Shown here piece by piece: positions 1 to 8,671 of a stretch of DNA of 39,308 nucleotides (position 1 is its first letter; each line of letters starts with the position of its first letter). The translations under genes were made by a program, and so were the position numbers. The notes beneath the pieces were generated by a model, which ran no database searches, was not told where the DNA came from, and saw only the letters and a program-made list of their open reading frames with translations. The stretch is from Kastovskya adunca ATA6-11-RM4 (GTDB lineage Bacteria; Cyanobacteriota; Cyanobacteriia; Cyanobacteriales; Coleofasciculaceae). The DNA is taken from contig JAHHHJ010000032.1 of assembly GCA_019359445.1 (NCBI GenBank), forward strand, positions 1-39,308, written 5' to 3'.

Positions 1-92
1 GAGGGCTTTCTGACTCTTTTAGCTGATTTACTTAATGGTCTTCCACTTTCTTTGGGTCCTTTGTCTGCGACTACAACTGTGACTTTCTTCAA
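1..92 (-). CDS. Possible start of a gene running off the left edge
   Basis: On the minus strand a frame is open from just inside the repeat (an in-frame TAG lies near 115) to the window edge. A TTG at 92-90 could be the start and would give LKKVTVVVADKGPKES followed by a basic stretch. No ATG is available and there is no clear ribosome binding site. The basic, lysine- and arginine-rich composition looks more like coding than repeat sequence, but only about 30 codons are visible and I do not recognise the family. It could equally be an internal piece of a gene whose 5' end was replaced by the neighbouring repeat. Confidence 0.15.
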   Translation of the reverse strand, partial: MKKVTVVVADKGPKESGRPLSKSAKRVRKP

Positions 93-102
93 CTCCGCTT
101 GA

Positions 103-357
103 TTGTAAAAAACCTACACCTGTGAGCTTAAAAAAAGGGGGGAGAATCTTCTCAAAGTTCCCTGTGATATCAAATGCGAAGCAACATCTAGCTTCCCCCT
201 TTTTAAGGGGGACGGGAGGGGGATCTCCGAGGGCGAAGCAACATCTAGCTTCCCCCTTTTTAAGGGGGACGGGAGGGGGATCTCCGAGGAGGATGCGAGG
301 GGGATCAAACAACCCGTACATCTCAGTAAGAGAGAGGAAAAGGAGAGGGTTTTACAA
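103..357. repeat. Composite cyanobacterial intergenic repeat with imperfect inverted ends
   Basis: The left end TTGTAAAAAACC (103-114) and the right end GGTTTTACAA (348-357) are inverted copies differing by two A/T bases. They enclose C-run/G-run palindromes, including the 57-bp tandem duplication listed separately. Frames crossing this block exist on both strands only because the repeat lacks stops; their proline- and glycine-rich translations look like repeat shadows. A 25-bp part of the left end (103-127) recurs inverted at 39182-39206, so this belongs to a dispersed repeat family. Confidence 0.5.
176..289. repeat. Perfect tandem duplication of a 57-bp palindromic unit
   Basis: Two identical copies lie head to tail at 176-232 and 233-289. 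Each contains the hairpin core CCCCCTTTTTAAGGGGG followed by GACGGGAGGGGGATCTCC. The unit is 57 bp, a multiple of three, so it does not break frames that run through it. Similar C-run/A-T/G-run hairpins occur elsewhere in the window, near 4405-4430 and as the pilQ terminator at 30498-30519. Confidence 0.9.
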
Positions 358-405
358 CTGATTTAGGATTGCTATAGGTGTAGCCTCTCAAAAGCGTGTA
401 GGGTA

Positions 406-1368
406 TCAACAACAACCGCCCCCGTCATAGTGCCAAGTCGAATCTGTAATCAAAATATCCCCTAGCACTGCCAACTTCGCCGCCGTCTTATCACAGACTG
501 CTGCTGGGACTCCTCGCTGAAGCACATGTCCTGCTGAGTCGTCAAATACTTCTTCCATACCTGTATAAATCGCCGTTTTGCCTGTGAAAATGCACGCCCC
601 ATCTTCGGGAATTGGCACCTTAAAGGATACAGAATCGAGACTTTCTAACAGTAGCGGTGCTTCTAGCCCGTAACTCTGACAATCCAGCAGGCGATAAGGA
701 CGCCGCCCCCGAATTTCCACTTGCCCAAAGCCTGCATCAACTAGATGCTGAGTGTACTCCTCGTAAGTCAATGCCCCAGATAGACACATCGCCCGCAATC
801 GCTCATCTTGCCGCAAATGTTCGGGTATAGGACGAGTGGCAATAGGGTCGCTCATTAGCAAGCGTCCACCAGGCTTCAATACTCGTAATGCTTCTTGCAG
901 GGCTTTGGTTAAATCAGCGGGTTCAAAGATATTGAAGAGGCAATTCTGCGCCACAACATCTACAGACTGATCCGGAACTGGGAGAGAAAAGGCATCCCCC
1001 TGCCGAATCTCAACAAAACTCGGCTCAAACCAGGAATTTTCTTTTGCCGCCAGGGTTAAATTACGAGCCGCCGCTTCCTGCATGGCGGCGACAGGCTCAA
1101 CGGCAATCACCCCACCCGGACGGCGGGAGAAGTAGGCAAATTGCAAGGCTTCTAAGCCGCCACCAACTCCGACATACAGCACCGTCGGTTCCGCCACTAA
1201 TTCTGCGGGATGAACGGTAGTTCCACAGCCGTAGTTCATCTCTTGCATCTGGCAGGGAATTTTCAGCCCTGGGAGTTGCAAAGGGCTACTTTGAACGCAG
1301 CACAAGCCTACTTGTGGCGTTTGGGCAACTTCACTGTAAAACTCAGCCGCTGTTTCGAGATAGGTCAC
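406..1368 (-). CDS. arsM: Arsenite S-adenosylmethionine methyltransferase, ArsM type
   Basis: A 320-residue class I SAM-dependent methyltransferase, probably methylating As(III). Motif I is VGVGGG (about 66-71), followed by an acidic E91 and a GDAF element at about 124-127. Three cysteines sit in the contexts expected for ArsM: YGCG (C48), NCLFN (C143) and MCLSGA (C195). In characterised ArsM enzymes the equivalent cysteines bind arsenite and are needed for catalysis. There is also a CC pair at 23-24 and a C-terminal GGGCC, which may help capture metalloid. The start at 1368 fits the usual N-terminus MTYLETAAEFY. No arsS or other ars gene is adjacent, so it appears to be a stand-alone gene, divergent from the phosphatase gene. 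The methyltransferase fold is certain; the arsenic substrate is inferred from the cysteine pattern. Confidence 0.8.
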   Translation of the reverse strand: MTYLETAAEFYSEVAQTPQVGLCCVQSSPLQLPGLKIPCQMQEMNYGCGTTVHPAELVAEPTVLYVGVGGGLEALQFAYFSRRPGGVIAVEPVAAMQEAAARNLTLAAKENSWFEPSFVEIRQGDAFSLPVPDQSVDVVAQNCLFNIFEPADLTKALQEALRVLKPGGRLLMSDPIATRPIPEHLRQDERLRAMCLSGALTYEEYTQHLVDAGFGQVEIRGRRPYRLLDCQSYGLEAPLLLESLDSVSFKVPIPEDGACIFTGKTAIYTGMEEVFDDSAGHVLQRGVPAAVCDKTAAKLAVLGDILITDSTWHYDGGGCC

Positions 1369-1559
1369 AAAAATTTTTTCCTTTGCTAGGGTTACTAGAT
1401 TCTATTTAAATCTTATGTAACTCCAGCTTTCTGAATTCTTCCTGAGAGAAAAGGTTGATCCCTAAGATCACCGCGTTGGGGGACGACCTAAGGCGATCGC
1501 ATCGGTTACGATACGGAAGGTTCGGGTGCGTGGTGGTCAAATTTTCAGATAAAAGCTCT

Positions 1560-4112
1560 ATGTCATGGATACCCTTGCGCGATCGCCTAAATTCTCTGCC
1601 ACTCATCCTGGCAGGGCCAATCCTGCGGCGAACAGAACCCGACACCGTTACAGTTTGGGTTGCCCTCAAATCCCCTAGCCCCGTCACCCTCAGCGTTTAC
1701 GCCACAGACGCCCAGGGTGCCACCATTGCACAATTACTATTAACAGGCTCCCACGACACAGTCCCCCTCGGTCAGCACCTCCACCTAGTCGCCGTCACCG
1801 CCCAACCCATTAATCCCGCTCAAACCCTGAAATCCGGTCAAATCTACGCCTATGACCTCAGTTTTGGCAGCCACAAAGCCAATTTAATTGCCGCCATCAC
1901 CTCAGACACTATTCCCGCCGCCCCAATCAGCTACTTTGATCATCAACTCCCCACCTTTGCTTTACCCCCCGACGACCTAAATCAACTGCGACTAGCCCAT
2001 GGTTCCTGTCGGAAGTTGCATGGCGGTGGGCAAGATGCCTTACCAATTCTGGATGACCTAATCGCCTATAACGCCACCCAGCCCAATTCTCGACTGCATC
2101 AGCTTTTCCTCACAGGCGATCAAATCTACGGCGATGAAGTAGCAGACCCTTTTCTATGGACATTAATCGACGCTGGAGATACTCTGCTGGGCTGGGAAGA
2201 AAAGCTGCCTTTCACTGACAAGGAGTACAAAAAGCCGAGGGAATTAAAGCCAGGACAACGCACTAACATCGCTAAAGATTACGGCGGCTTCACTGCCATG
2301 CTCCTCAATACCCCAGAGCAGGCAAAAAGCCACCTGTTTAGTCTAGGGGAATACTGTGCAATCTACCTGTTTGCTTGGTCGCCCGTACTTTGGCAAGAGG
2401 AATTTCCCCAGCCCCCCCCAGAGGCGGAACCCAAGCAGTGGGCAAAAGAAACCCGCGTGCTTCAAGACTTAACTGAAAATTTATGGAAAGTCCGGCGAGC
2501 CTTGGCAAATGTTTCCACCTACATGGTGTTTGATGACCACGACATTAGTGATGACTGGTATCTAAACCGCTGGTGGTGCGTCAGCGTGCTGGGTAAACTT
2601 TTGGGTAGGCGTGCAGTGCAGAATGGTTTGCTCGCCTATAGCCTGTTTCAGGGATGGGGGAACACTCCCGCTCAGTTTCAGCAGGGGAAAACTGGGGAGA
2701 AGCTGCTCAAAGCGGTGGCAACTTGGTCAGCCTCAGCCGGGACAAATCAATCGGCTTCAGAAGAAATTGCCAAGTGCATCGGATTGCCGGATGCTGACCC
2801 TAAAACTGGGTATCCTCGGATGAAGCTGGATGAAAATGTGTTGGTGCTAGACCGAGACTACCCCGATGGGACGCTCCCCTTGGAATGGCACTACACCATC
2901 CGCAGCGATAAGCATGAAGTCATCGTGCTAGACTCCCGCACCTGGCGCGGCTACCCCCAAGGGGAAGATGGTACAGCCCCGCCGATGTTGCTGAGTCCGA
3001 CAGCCTTCATTCAACAAGTGCAGAAACCCCTGGAACGGACAGACAGGGTGAGAAATGATATCGAGGCTACCCTTGTCGTTGTACCCACTAATTTAGTCAG
3101 TTTACGGATTATTGATATTGTCCAACAGTGGGAATTGAGTCAAGGTAATGTTTTTAGTAGCGATGTGGGTGACGCTTGGAACTTTCACGAAGCTGCCTTT
3201 TCTAGGCTGTTAGCCGAGTTTTTCAAAGAACGGCAGCGAGTAGTCGTTTTGTCTGGTGATATTCACTACGGGGCGGCGGTTCGTCTCAGCTATTGGTCAA
3301 AGTGCCTGAGCGCTCCTGCAAAACTAGCACTAGATACCAAGTTTTTGTCATTCAAGTGTGAAGATTTTTCTACTCAAAACTCGACGCAGACGGGTTTACA
3401 CGACACATCTTCTCCTCAAGATTTAAGCGAAAACCCTACGCCTAATCAACCCAATCTCAAAGCCCATGTTCTGGCACAACTAACAGCAAGTGCTTTTAAA
3501 AATGCGGAATTCAAGACTTATTTTATTCACACAAGAGCTAAATCAATTGCGCCAGAACCTCCCCAGGATTGGGCGGGATGGAAAGATCCGCCGCAACTGG
3601 TGGAGATTCAGGTGATACAGGAAACTGTACGGAAACTTGATGTTGCTGTACCAAAAGAAGGCCCAGTTGTGCGACAACTACATGGGGCAAGAGGTTACTG
3701 GAACATTGCTTGGGAGACTGTTGTCAAAAATGAGCGATCGCTACCAGATTGGCGGTATCACATTGAGTGGATTAAGCATGAAAAAGCGGTAGTTGCCCCT
3801 TGGATAGGAACACCGATTGCACCTAAATTGTCAAAAAATACAACTTCAACCGGGTGGCTCAACGGTTTAGAAAATACCGTCTCCCTCCTCTGGCGAAATC
3901 AGTGGGTGCAAGAAGGACAAGAAGTTGTTGGTCACAACAATTTGGGACTAATTTCTTTTCAATGGTCGCCCCATGAGCAAGGCAGTAAAGCCGTGATTCA
4001 AGATTCCTATTGGCGTCCTCCCTGGCGACGATCGAGCGTGGTTTACAGCCGCTATTTCGTTTCTCTAGACTTAGATGAAGCACCACCCCCGCTACCGATT
4101 GTTCCTTTCTAA
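1560..4112 (+). CDS. PhoD-like metallophosphatase
   Basis: A large PhoD-type metallophosphoesterase of about 850 residues. An N-terminal beta domain (LILAGPILRRTEPDTVTVWV) precedes the catalytic domain. The metal-binding motifs appear in order: GSCRKLHGG, LTGDQIYGDEV, VFDDHDISDDW and VLSGDIHYG. These match the Asp/Asn/His ligands of the PhoD family, which hydrolyses phosphomonoesters or diesters. I place the start at the ATG at 1560 (MSWIPLRDRL). The frame opens at 1455, but the extra 35 residues are basic, not family-like, and overlap a HIP1-containing upstream region. No Tat or Sec signal is visible with either start, so it may be cytoplasmic, which differs from exported PhoD. It is larger than typical PhoD; the surplus is spread through insertions and a C-terminal tail. 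The substrate is unknown. Confidence 0.85.
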   Translation: MSWIPLRDRLNSLPLILAGPILRRTEPDTVTVWVALKSPSPVTLSVYATDAQGATIAQLLLTGSHDTVPLGQHLHLVAVTAQPINPAQTLKSGQIYAYDLSFGSHKANLIAAITSDTIPAAPISYFDHQLPTFALPPDDLNQLRLAHGSCRKLHGGGQDALPILDDLIAYNATQPNSRLHQLFLTGDQIYGDEVADPFLWTLIDAGDTLLGWEEKLPFTDKEYKKPRELKPGQRTNIAKDYGGFTAMLLNTPEQAKSHLFSLGEYCAIYLFAWSPVLWQEEFPQPPPEAEPKQWAKETRVLQDLTENLWKVRRALANVSTYMVFDDHDISDDWYLNRWWCVSVLGKLLGRRAVQNGLLAYSLFQGWGNTPAQFQQGKTGEKLLKAVATWSASAGTNQSASEEIAKCIGLPDADPKTGYPRMKLDENVLVLDRDYPDGTLPLEWHYTIRSDKHEVIVLDSRTWRGYPQGEDGTAPPMLLSPTAFIQQVQKPLERTDRVRNDIEATLVVVPTNLVSLRIIDIVQQWELSQGNVFSSDVGDAWNFHEAAFSRLLAEFFKERQRVVVLSGDIHYGAAVRLSYWSKCLSAPAKLALDTKFLSFKCEDFSTQNSTQTGLHDTSSPQDLSENPTPNQPNLKAHVLAQLTASAFKNAEFKTYFIHTRAKSIAPEPPQDWAGWKDPPQLVEIQVIQETVRKLDVAVPKEGPVVRQLHGARGYWNIAWETVVKNERSLPDWRYHIEWIKHEKAVVAPWIGTPIAPKLSKNTTSTGWLNGLENTVSLLWRNQWVQEGQEVVGHNNLGLISFQWSPHEQGSKAVIQDSYWRPPWRRSSVVYSRYFVSLDLDEAPPPLPIVPF

Positions 4113-4129
4113 TTGGCTAATCTTGTTTA

Positions 4130-4294
4130 GAGGATGTCTGAAAAGTTTGTGGAGGGTATATTTTGTCATTCTGAGTCCTGAGCGAAGCGAAGGAACTGAA
4201 GTGGAGCGAAGAATCCCAATTTTCCCTTGTGGTTCGAGATGCTTCACTACGCTGTCGCTCCCAGCATGACATTTTTGAATTCTCAGACATCCTC
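4130..4294. mobile_element. MITE of IS5-like type with 11-bp inverted ends and TTA target duplication
   Basis: The left end GAGGATGTCTG (4130-4140) and right end CAGACATCCTC (4284-4294) are perfect inverted repeats. TTA lies directly outside both ends (4127-4129 and 4295-4297), as expected from a 3-bp target duplication. The element is 165 bp and too short to code for a transposase. It carries an internal palindromic repeat opening TGTCATTCTGAG (about 4165) and closing CAGCATGACA (about 4262-4271). Ends starting GAG with a TNA duplication are typical of the IS1031 group of the IS5 family, so the mobilising enzyme is probably an IS5-like transposase elsewhere in the genome. Confidence 0.75.
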
Positions 4295-4297
4295 TTA

Positions 4298-4738
4298 GCT
4301 CTTAATGGGCAAATTAAACAACATTAAGTACTATACGAGGAAATTTTCCTTCGTAGTAATGACTTATACTATTTTCCTTTTAAGAGGCTATACATACAAC
4401 CCCCCAACCCTCTTTAAAAAAGGGGGAGTAAGAAAAGTATTTGTAGCGAGTATTTAGAGAATTGGTATTGAACGCTATTTTGAGGCTTTAGTCTTGTTAT
4501 TTCTATGTCCTGTAGTAGACTTCTGGCAGGAATTGGAATTCCCCCCCTTAATCCCGCCTTGAAAGCGGGAAAACTATCTTCCCAAGGAGTGGGTTTGCCA
4601 GAGGTTTCCTGGATTTGTGCAAGAGGTCTAGTAAATCATAAATAGGTTATAAAACTCTATGTTTTTCTTTTTGGAAAGTTTTCTTTTGTCCTCTAGGGTG
4701 CGTTTTTTCACAAATCAAATAGGACGGCTGTAAACTCA
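4298..4738. other. Non-coding stretch with short hairpins
   Basis: No credible gene was found between the MITE and the next coding region. The stretch holds a degenerate C-run/G-run repeat around 4400-4430 (CTCTTTAAAAAAGGGGGAG) and a small hairpin TCCCGC (4552-4557) / GCGGGA (4565-4570). Both belong to the short palindromic repeats scattered through this genome. The last 100 bp are AT-rich and probably carry the promoter of the 4739 gene, but I could not assign -10 and -35 boxes with confidence. Confidence 0.5.
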
Positions 4739-5407
4739 ATGCTCGAACTATTCAGATGGTTGAAATGGGTCGCCCGGTGGGTGGAAAAGTTACTCAGTCA
4801 ATTCCGAAAGCCATCGCTCCAAATTGTAGAAGAAAGGCTTCTTTCTAGGGATGAATTATCAGAAGCAAAACGGATAAAGCGAGATACTCCAGGGGCGATA
4901 AATACTTGGTATATCTCTCACAACGTCACCCCCAATCAGTTGTTGATCACGCTGGATAATTTGGCAGAGATTCGGATAGCGATCGCCAAAGAACGCAAGG
5001 CAGCCCAGAGAGCGGGAAAGCCTTACACTCCCTCAATCGTAGAGCTATCTTTGACTGCCAAGGACAGAATTAATCGCACCCATCGCGTGGGCGTGCAGTG
5101 GCTGATCAAGCTCAATACTCGCACCCTTGTGACGCGGGTGGGGGTTTGGGATGCGGATCTTCAAGGTAATTCCTTCGATCCGAATGCCGCCGCCGAAACG
5201 ATTATCCGGTTAGCGGTCAGGGAGATACTCAATCTCACCCCAATTCCCAGCATTCCCTGGCGAACCCGGCTTACCCATTTTCCTTGGGAGCAAACCCTCG
5301 AAGCCTACAGCAGAGCCGTAATTAGCGAGAATCATCAACCTTATATTAAGAGACTGAGAGCTGCAAAAAAGTCTAAAGGTACGATAGGAAGAAGAGGGAG
5401 CAAGTAG
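4739..5407 (+). CDS. Hypothetical protein, 222 residues, basic
   Basis: I do not recognise the family. The first 25 residues (LFRWLKWVARWVEKLLSQF) form an amphipathic, tryptophan- and lysine-rich helix that could lie on a membrane; there is no cleavable signal. The middle (about 60-130) alternates hydrophobic and polar residues in a way that suggests an alpha/beta domain, including VQWLIKLNTRTLVTRVGVWD. The C-terminus is strongly basic (RLRAAKKSKG to RRGSK). The codon pattern resembles its neighbours and the frame is uninterrupted, so it is likely a real gene. It is flanked by the repeat-rich gap upstream and converges with the metalloprotease gene downstream. Confidence 0.7.
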   Translation: MLELFRWLKWVARWVEKLLSQFRKPSLQIVEERLLSRDELSEAKRIKRDTPGAINTWYISHNVTPNQLLITLDNLAEIRIAIAKERKAAQRAGKPYTPSIVELSLTAKDRINRTHRVGVQWLIKLNTRTLVTRVGVWDADLQGNSFDPNAAAETIIRLAVREILNLTPIPSIPWRTRLTHFPWEQTLEAYSRAVISENHQPYIKRLRAAKKSKGTIGRRGSK

Positions 5408-5459
5408 GGACAGTGTGCCCCTAAGCGACCTTGAACAGAGGCTCGACGCCCCGTGCTAA

Positions 5460-8192
5460 TCACTGGGATTGAATGGGAGCAGAGAGACTTTTGCTAATGC
5501 GATCGCGTGTTTCTTCTAAATGCGCCCTAGTATAAGTATCCATGTCTCCTCCGTGCCGTCTCAGGGCGGTTGCAATGCTGCCTTGCAACTCTCGTAAGCG
5601 ATACCAAGCCAAGGTTCGGGCATCTTCTGGCACGTTAGATTTCCGTAACACCATATTGCTCAACTGCTCTAGATAGTCCCGTTGTAAAGAGCGGCGGATG
5701 CTAGAAATATTCAACGATTTGTCTTTCGGTTGCACCACTTCTGTCCAGATACTTTCCTCCAGAGTTTCAAACAATTCTGGTAGGGTTAGTGCCTGATTCG
5801 GTTCGCTTTTCAGTTCGATATCGCGCAAACGCCTTAAGCGATCGCTAGAAAGCAACGTTCTCAACACCGATCTTTGCAAAAAGAAAATACTGTCATGAAC
5901 CGGATAATCTAGACGCGTGACAGGGATCTCATTTCCCCAATCTCTCCACCGTGAGGGAGCTAACTTATTGAGTAACTGGGGCGAAAATTGAAAAGCATCT
6001 TCGGCAAACAAATACTCCTGCAACACCGCCAAGGCTTGACGCTGCTTTGCCACTGGTACGGCTTCAAAGGGCAATCTCTTTGAGGTGCCAGCATAGTTAC
6101 GAGAAAACGACTGCCCTCCCACATATTTGGCGATCAAGCGCGTATTTTTCACATAGTGCCAAAACAAGGCATCAAATCGCTTACTCAGTTCGGTGTAACT
6201 TTCACCTTGAAGCGGGTAACGCTTCTCTAAACGCGCCCACATTGTCCGCGCATTATCTAACTGCCTGCGGGAATAGCCCAAAACGTCATCGCTCATATCC
6301 CAACGGTTGACACTGGGGTCAAGATCGTTGGCATCTTCGTCCGTAGCATAGGTTAATGCTGGCTCAACAGAACGCTTGGCGATCGCTTCTAAAAATCGCC
6401 GTTCGGCTTGCGGCACCACCGCATCACTGGATTTATAACCATACTCAATCGCCCATTGATCATAAACCCCGACAACGCTCGGAAAATACTCGCCCTGGGG
6501 CGTTCCCTTCGGTGCCATATTTACAGGTAGATAGTCCATTACCGAACTACTAAGCCCCTTGGTTTGGGTAAGGGCGACATTGTTTAACTCCTCTGGCTCC
6601 AAAAGCAGACTGCCGCGAAAGTTGTGGCGCAATCCTAGGGTATGTCCCACTTCATGAGCAATGAGGGAACGCAAATATTGATGCAGAAATTTCCGCATTT
6701 CCTCACCATTGGGCAGGGCATCCTGGAGCAGTGATAACTCCATCTGACCCATTGCTAACTGTTGCGATAACTCTCTGCCGTAGCAAAGGTCGTGATTGTC
6801 TGCCAGTTGTGAGAGGAAAGGCTGCTGGCTTGATGAAGATTGCGGCTCGATAGCGATCGCACAAAGATTGCCTGAGTCGAGCAAGTCGGAAACCAACGAA
6901 TTCTGTGATGATTGGTTTTGTTCCACCAAGAGGCGGTAATCCTGCTGCAAGGAACGCACCAAACCCGCATCCACCATAATATCGGCATCCAGGATTTCCC
7001 CCGTTAAGGGATTAACCCGTGAGGGCCCTCTGGCAAAAAAGCCATCAATAGAATTGAACCAACGAATCGTGTTGTAGCGCACATCCGCCGGGTCCCAGTC
7101 CGGATTATCTGGCATTTGCTGTACTTGAATCGCATCTTTAAATCCTGCCGCTTCAAAGGCTTGATTCCACATCAAAATGCCTTCGCGAATCGCCTCCCGA
7201 TACTCAGTCGGCACGGCATTTTCAATCCAAAACACAATCGGTTTTTTGGGAGGAGACAACGCGGCAGAGGGGTCTTGTTTTTCGAGACGCCAGCGATGAA
7301 TGTAACGAACAAAGCCATCGCGGTTCTTTTGATTCGATAGGTCTTGATAGGCAGTGAAGAAATAGCCAACCCGTTCATCTGCCAGACGGGGAAGATAGCC
7401 GCTGTTTTCTGGAAGTTGGGAAAGACTGTAGCGAACCCGCAGTGTGAGGGCGCGGTTATCTGGTAACGTGGGCAGGTTTGCTCCCTTGCCATCGCGACTA
7501 GAGAAGCCATAAACTGACTCCACCTCGATATTGGAGGGAAAGGCTTTGGTGGTGCCGAAATAGGACTTGTTGCTATCGAGTCGGTAGTCGCTGTCTAGTA
7601 ATCGGCTCAAAGCGGGTGTTAGTCCTGGCAAATCAGTCAGCATCAATTCCCCTAAATCGATCAGCAGGCTTTTCCGTTGGGGATGAAAGCTAGCAATTGG
7701 CAAGGAATAGAGAACAGAATCGCTAAAGGAACGATTGAGTGATCGCACTTGCGGATCTCCTGGTTCTGCCCGGAAATTCACGTTCCGCACGACAAAGTGC
7801 AAATTGTCATTCACTCTGCGGAAGTAAAACAGCAAATCCGATAGGGGCAATCCGCTATAAATTCCCCGTTCCCCGATTCCCGATTCTAGGGTGACAGTGC
7901 CGAGGTAGTTTTTCTCTAACTGTTCCGGCTTAATTTCTAGGTAGACTTTATCCGTTTTTTTGTGGCGATAAAGGGTGAATAATCCTTCTAGCTTTTCAGT
8001 GTCTTTGGTTACCGTATCAAAGGGTTTGAAGCCCGAATTGTCATTTGCCTGGGCTAACTGCAATAAAGGCTGGGGGTTTACTGTTGGCGTTTGTAAGGGG
8101 AACGCCTGTTTGATTCCGAACAACCCAAGCCACAAAAACACGCCGAGGCAAAACAATGCCCAGAACCGCACTCGTCTCATTTGCTCATTCAC
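5460..8192 (-). CDS. Exported zinc-dependent metalloprotease, metzincin-like
   Basis: A protein of about 910 residues with a Sec-type signal: basic MRRVRF followed by the hydrophobic WALFCLGVFLWLGLFGI. The catalytic zinc motif is HEVGHTLGLRHNF (H513, E514, H517), and a likely Met-turn follows at SVMDYLP (about 550-556). HExxHxxGLRHN with a downstream Met-turn and long beta-rich N-terminal region matches the family annotated as zinc-dependent metalloprotease with DUF5117/DUF5118/DUF4953 domains. It should act in the periplasm or outside the cell; substrates are unknown. The longest frame begins with GTG at 8192, but the ATG at 8180 gives a more canonical signal peptide and may be the true start. 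It is convergent with the 4739 gene and divergent from vapBC. Confidence 0.85.
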   Translation of the reverse strand: MNEQMRRVRFWALFCLGVFLWLGLFGIKQAFPLQTPTVNPQPLLQLAQANDNSGFKPFDTVTKDTEKLEGLFTLYRHKKTDKVYLEIKPEQLEKNYLGTVTLESGIGERGIYSGLPLSDLLFYFRRVNDNLHFVVRNVNFRAEPGDPQVRSLNRSFSDSVLYSLPIASFHPQRKSLLIDLGELMLTDLPGLTPALSRLLDSDYRLDSNKSYFGTTKAFPSNIEVESVYGFSSRDGKGANLPTLPDNRALTLRVRYSLSQLPENSGYLPRLADERVGYFFTAYQDLSNQKNRDGFVRYIHRWRLEKQDPSAALSPPKKPIVFWIENAVPTEYREAIREGILMWNQAFEAAGFKDAIQVQQMPDNPDWDPADVRYNTIRWFNSIDGFFARGPSRVNPLTGEILDADIMVDAGLVRSLQQDYRLLVEQNQSSQNSLVSDLLDSGNLCAIAIEPQSSSSQQPFLSQLADNHDLCYGRELSQQLAMGQMELSLLQDALPNGEEMRKFLHQYLRSLIAHEVGHTLGLRHNFRGSLLLEPEELNNVALTQTKGLSSSVMDYLPVNMAPKGTPQGEYFPSVVGVYDQWAIEYGYKSSDAVVPQAERRFLEAIAKRSVEPALTYATDEDANDLDPSVNRWDMSDDVLGYSRRQLDNARTMWARLEKRYPLQGESYTELSKRFDALFWHYVKNTRLIAKYVGGQSFSRNYAGTSKRLPFEAVPVAKQRQALAVLQEYLFAEDAFQFSPQLLNKLAPSRWRDWGNEIPVTRLDYPVHDSIFFLQRSVLRTLLSSDRLRRLRDIELKSEPNQALTLPELFETLEESIWTEVVQPKDKSLNISSIRRSLQRDYLEQLSNMVLRKSNVPEDARTLAWYRLRELQGSIATALRRHGGDMDTYTRAHLEETRDRISKSLSAPIQSQ

Positions 8193-8341
8193 CCGATGCT
8201 TTGCCTTTGCTTCTAATCTCTCCCATGATGGCGGCTAGTGCCAACTAAAAAGGCGATCGCATCTCTATTTAAATAGATTCGTTTACAAAAAAATCTGTGC
8301 TAGAACGTGACAGTCCTGAGTTTAGAATGCCAATATTCCAA

Positions 8342-8376
8342 TTTCGTGCCAGATTTGATCTAAAAATGGCACAAAA
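8342..8376. promoter_or_regulatory. Candidate VapB operator: inverted repeat upstream of vapBC
   Basis: TTTCGTGCCA (8342-8351) and TGGCACAAAA (8367-8376) are inverted copies matching at 9 of 10 positions, separated by 15 bp and ending about 28 bp before the vapB start. VapB/AbrB antitoxins usually repress their own operon by binding such palindromes, so this is the natural candidate site. Binding is inferred from position and symmetry only. Confidence 0.5.
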
Positions 8377-8404
8377 ATTGATCGAAACCCATTGAGGGCT
8401 TCTC

Positions 8405-8671
8405 ATGACTGAACATCAAGAGCAAACTGAAGTGCGTATTAGTCCTCAGGGGCGAGTAGTAATTCCTGCGGAGTTCCGTCGCCGACTAAACTTAGAACCC
8501 GGTGCAACTCTCATTGCTCGTATTGAAGATGGACGGCTGGTACTGGAAAAGCGAGAAAACATCTTAGCGCGGCTGCGTGCTCGTTTTGCTCAGATTCCCA
8601 AAGAAGTGAGTTTAGCGGATGAACTGATTGCCGAACGCCGAGAAGCCGCTCAACGGGAAACCGCAGAATGA
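8405..8671 (+). CDS. vapB: VapB-type antitoxin, AbrB/SpoVT fold
   Basis: An 88-residue protein with an N-terminal swapped-hairpin AbrB domain: VRISPQGRVVIPAEFRRRLN, then LEPGATLIARIEDGRLVLEK (about 10-51). The C-terminal helix rich in Arg and Glu (ARLRARFAQIP to AERREAAQ) would neutralise the toxin. AGGG lies about 8 nt before the ATG. Its stop overlaps the vapC start (ATGA, 8668-8671), giving translational coupling as is usual for these modules. It should bind VapC and, as a dimer, the palindrome just upstream. Confidence 0.88.
   Translation: MTEHQEQTEVRISPQGRVVIPAEFRRRLNLEPGATLIARIEDGRLVLEKRENILARLRARFAQIPKEVSLADELIAERREAAQRETAE

Noticed and set aside
176-289. CRISPR-like array
   Set aside because: Two directly adjacent 57-bp copies have no spacers between them. 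The 14-bp repeats at 36272-36327 also have no spacers, and no cas gene is present.
122-361. Open frames on both strands across the left-edge repeats
   Set aside because: Their translations simply repeat the palindromic DNA unit (PPVPLKKGEARCCFA and similar) and have no start context.
1455-1559. Upstream extension of the PhoD-like protein from the ATG at 1455
   Set aside because: The 35 extra residues are basic, lack family similarity and give no signal peptide; the ATG at 1560 begins a family-like N-terminus.
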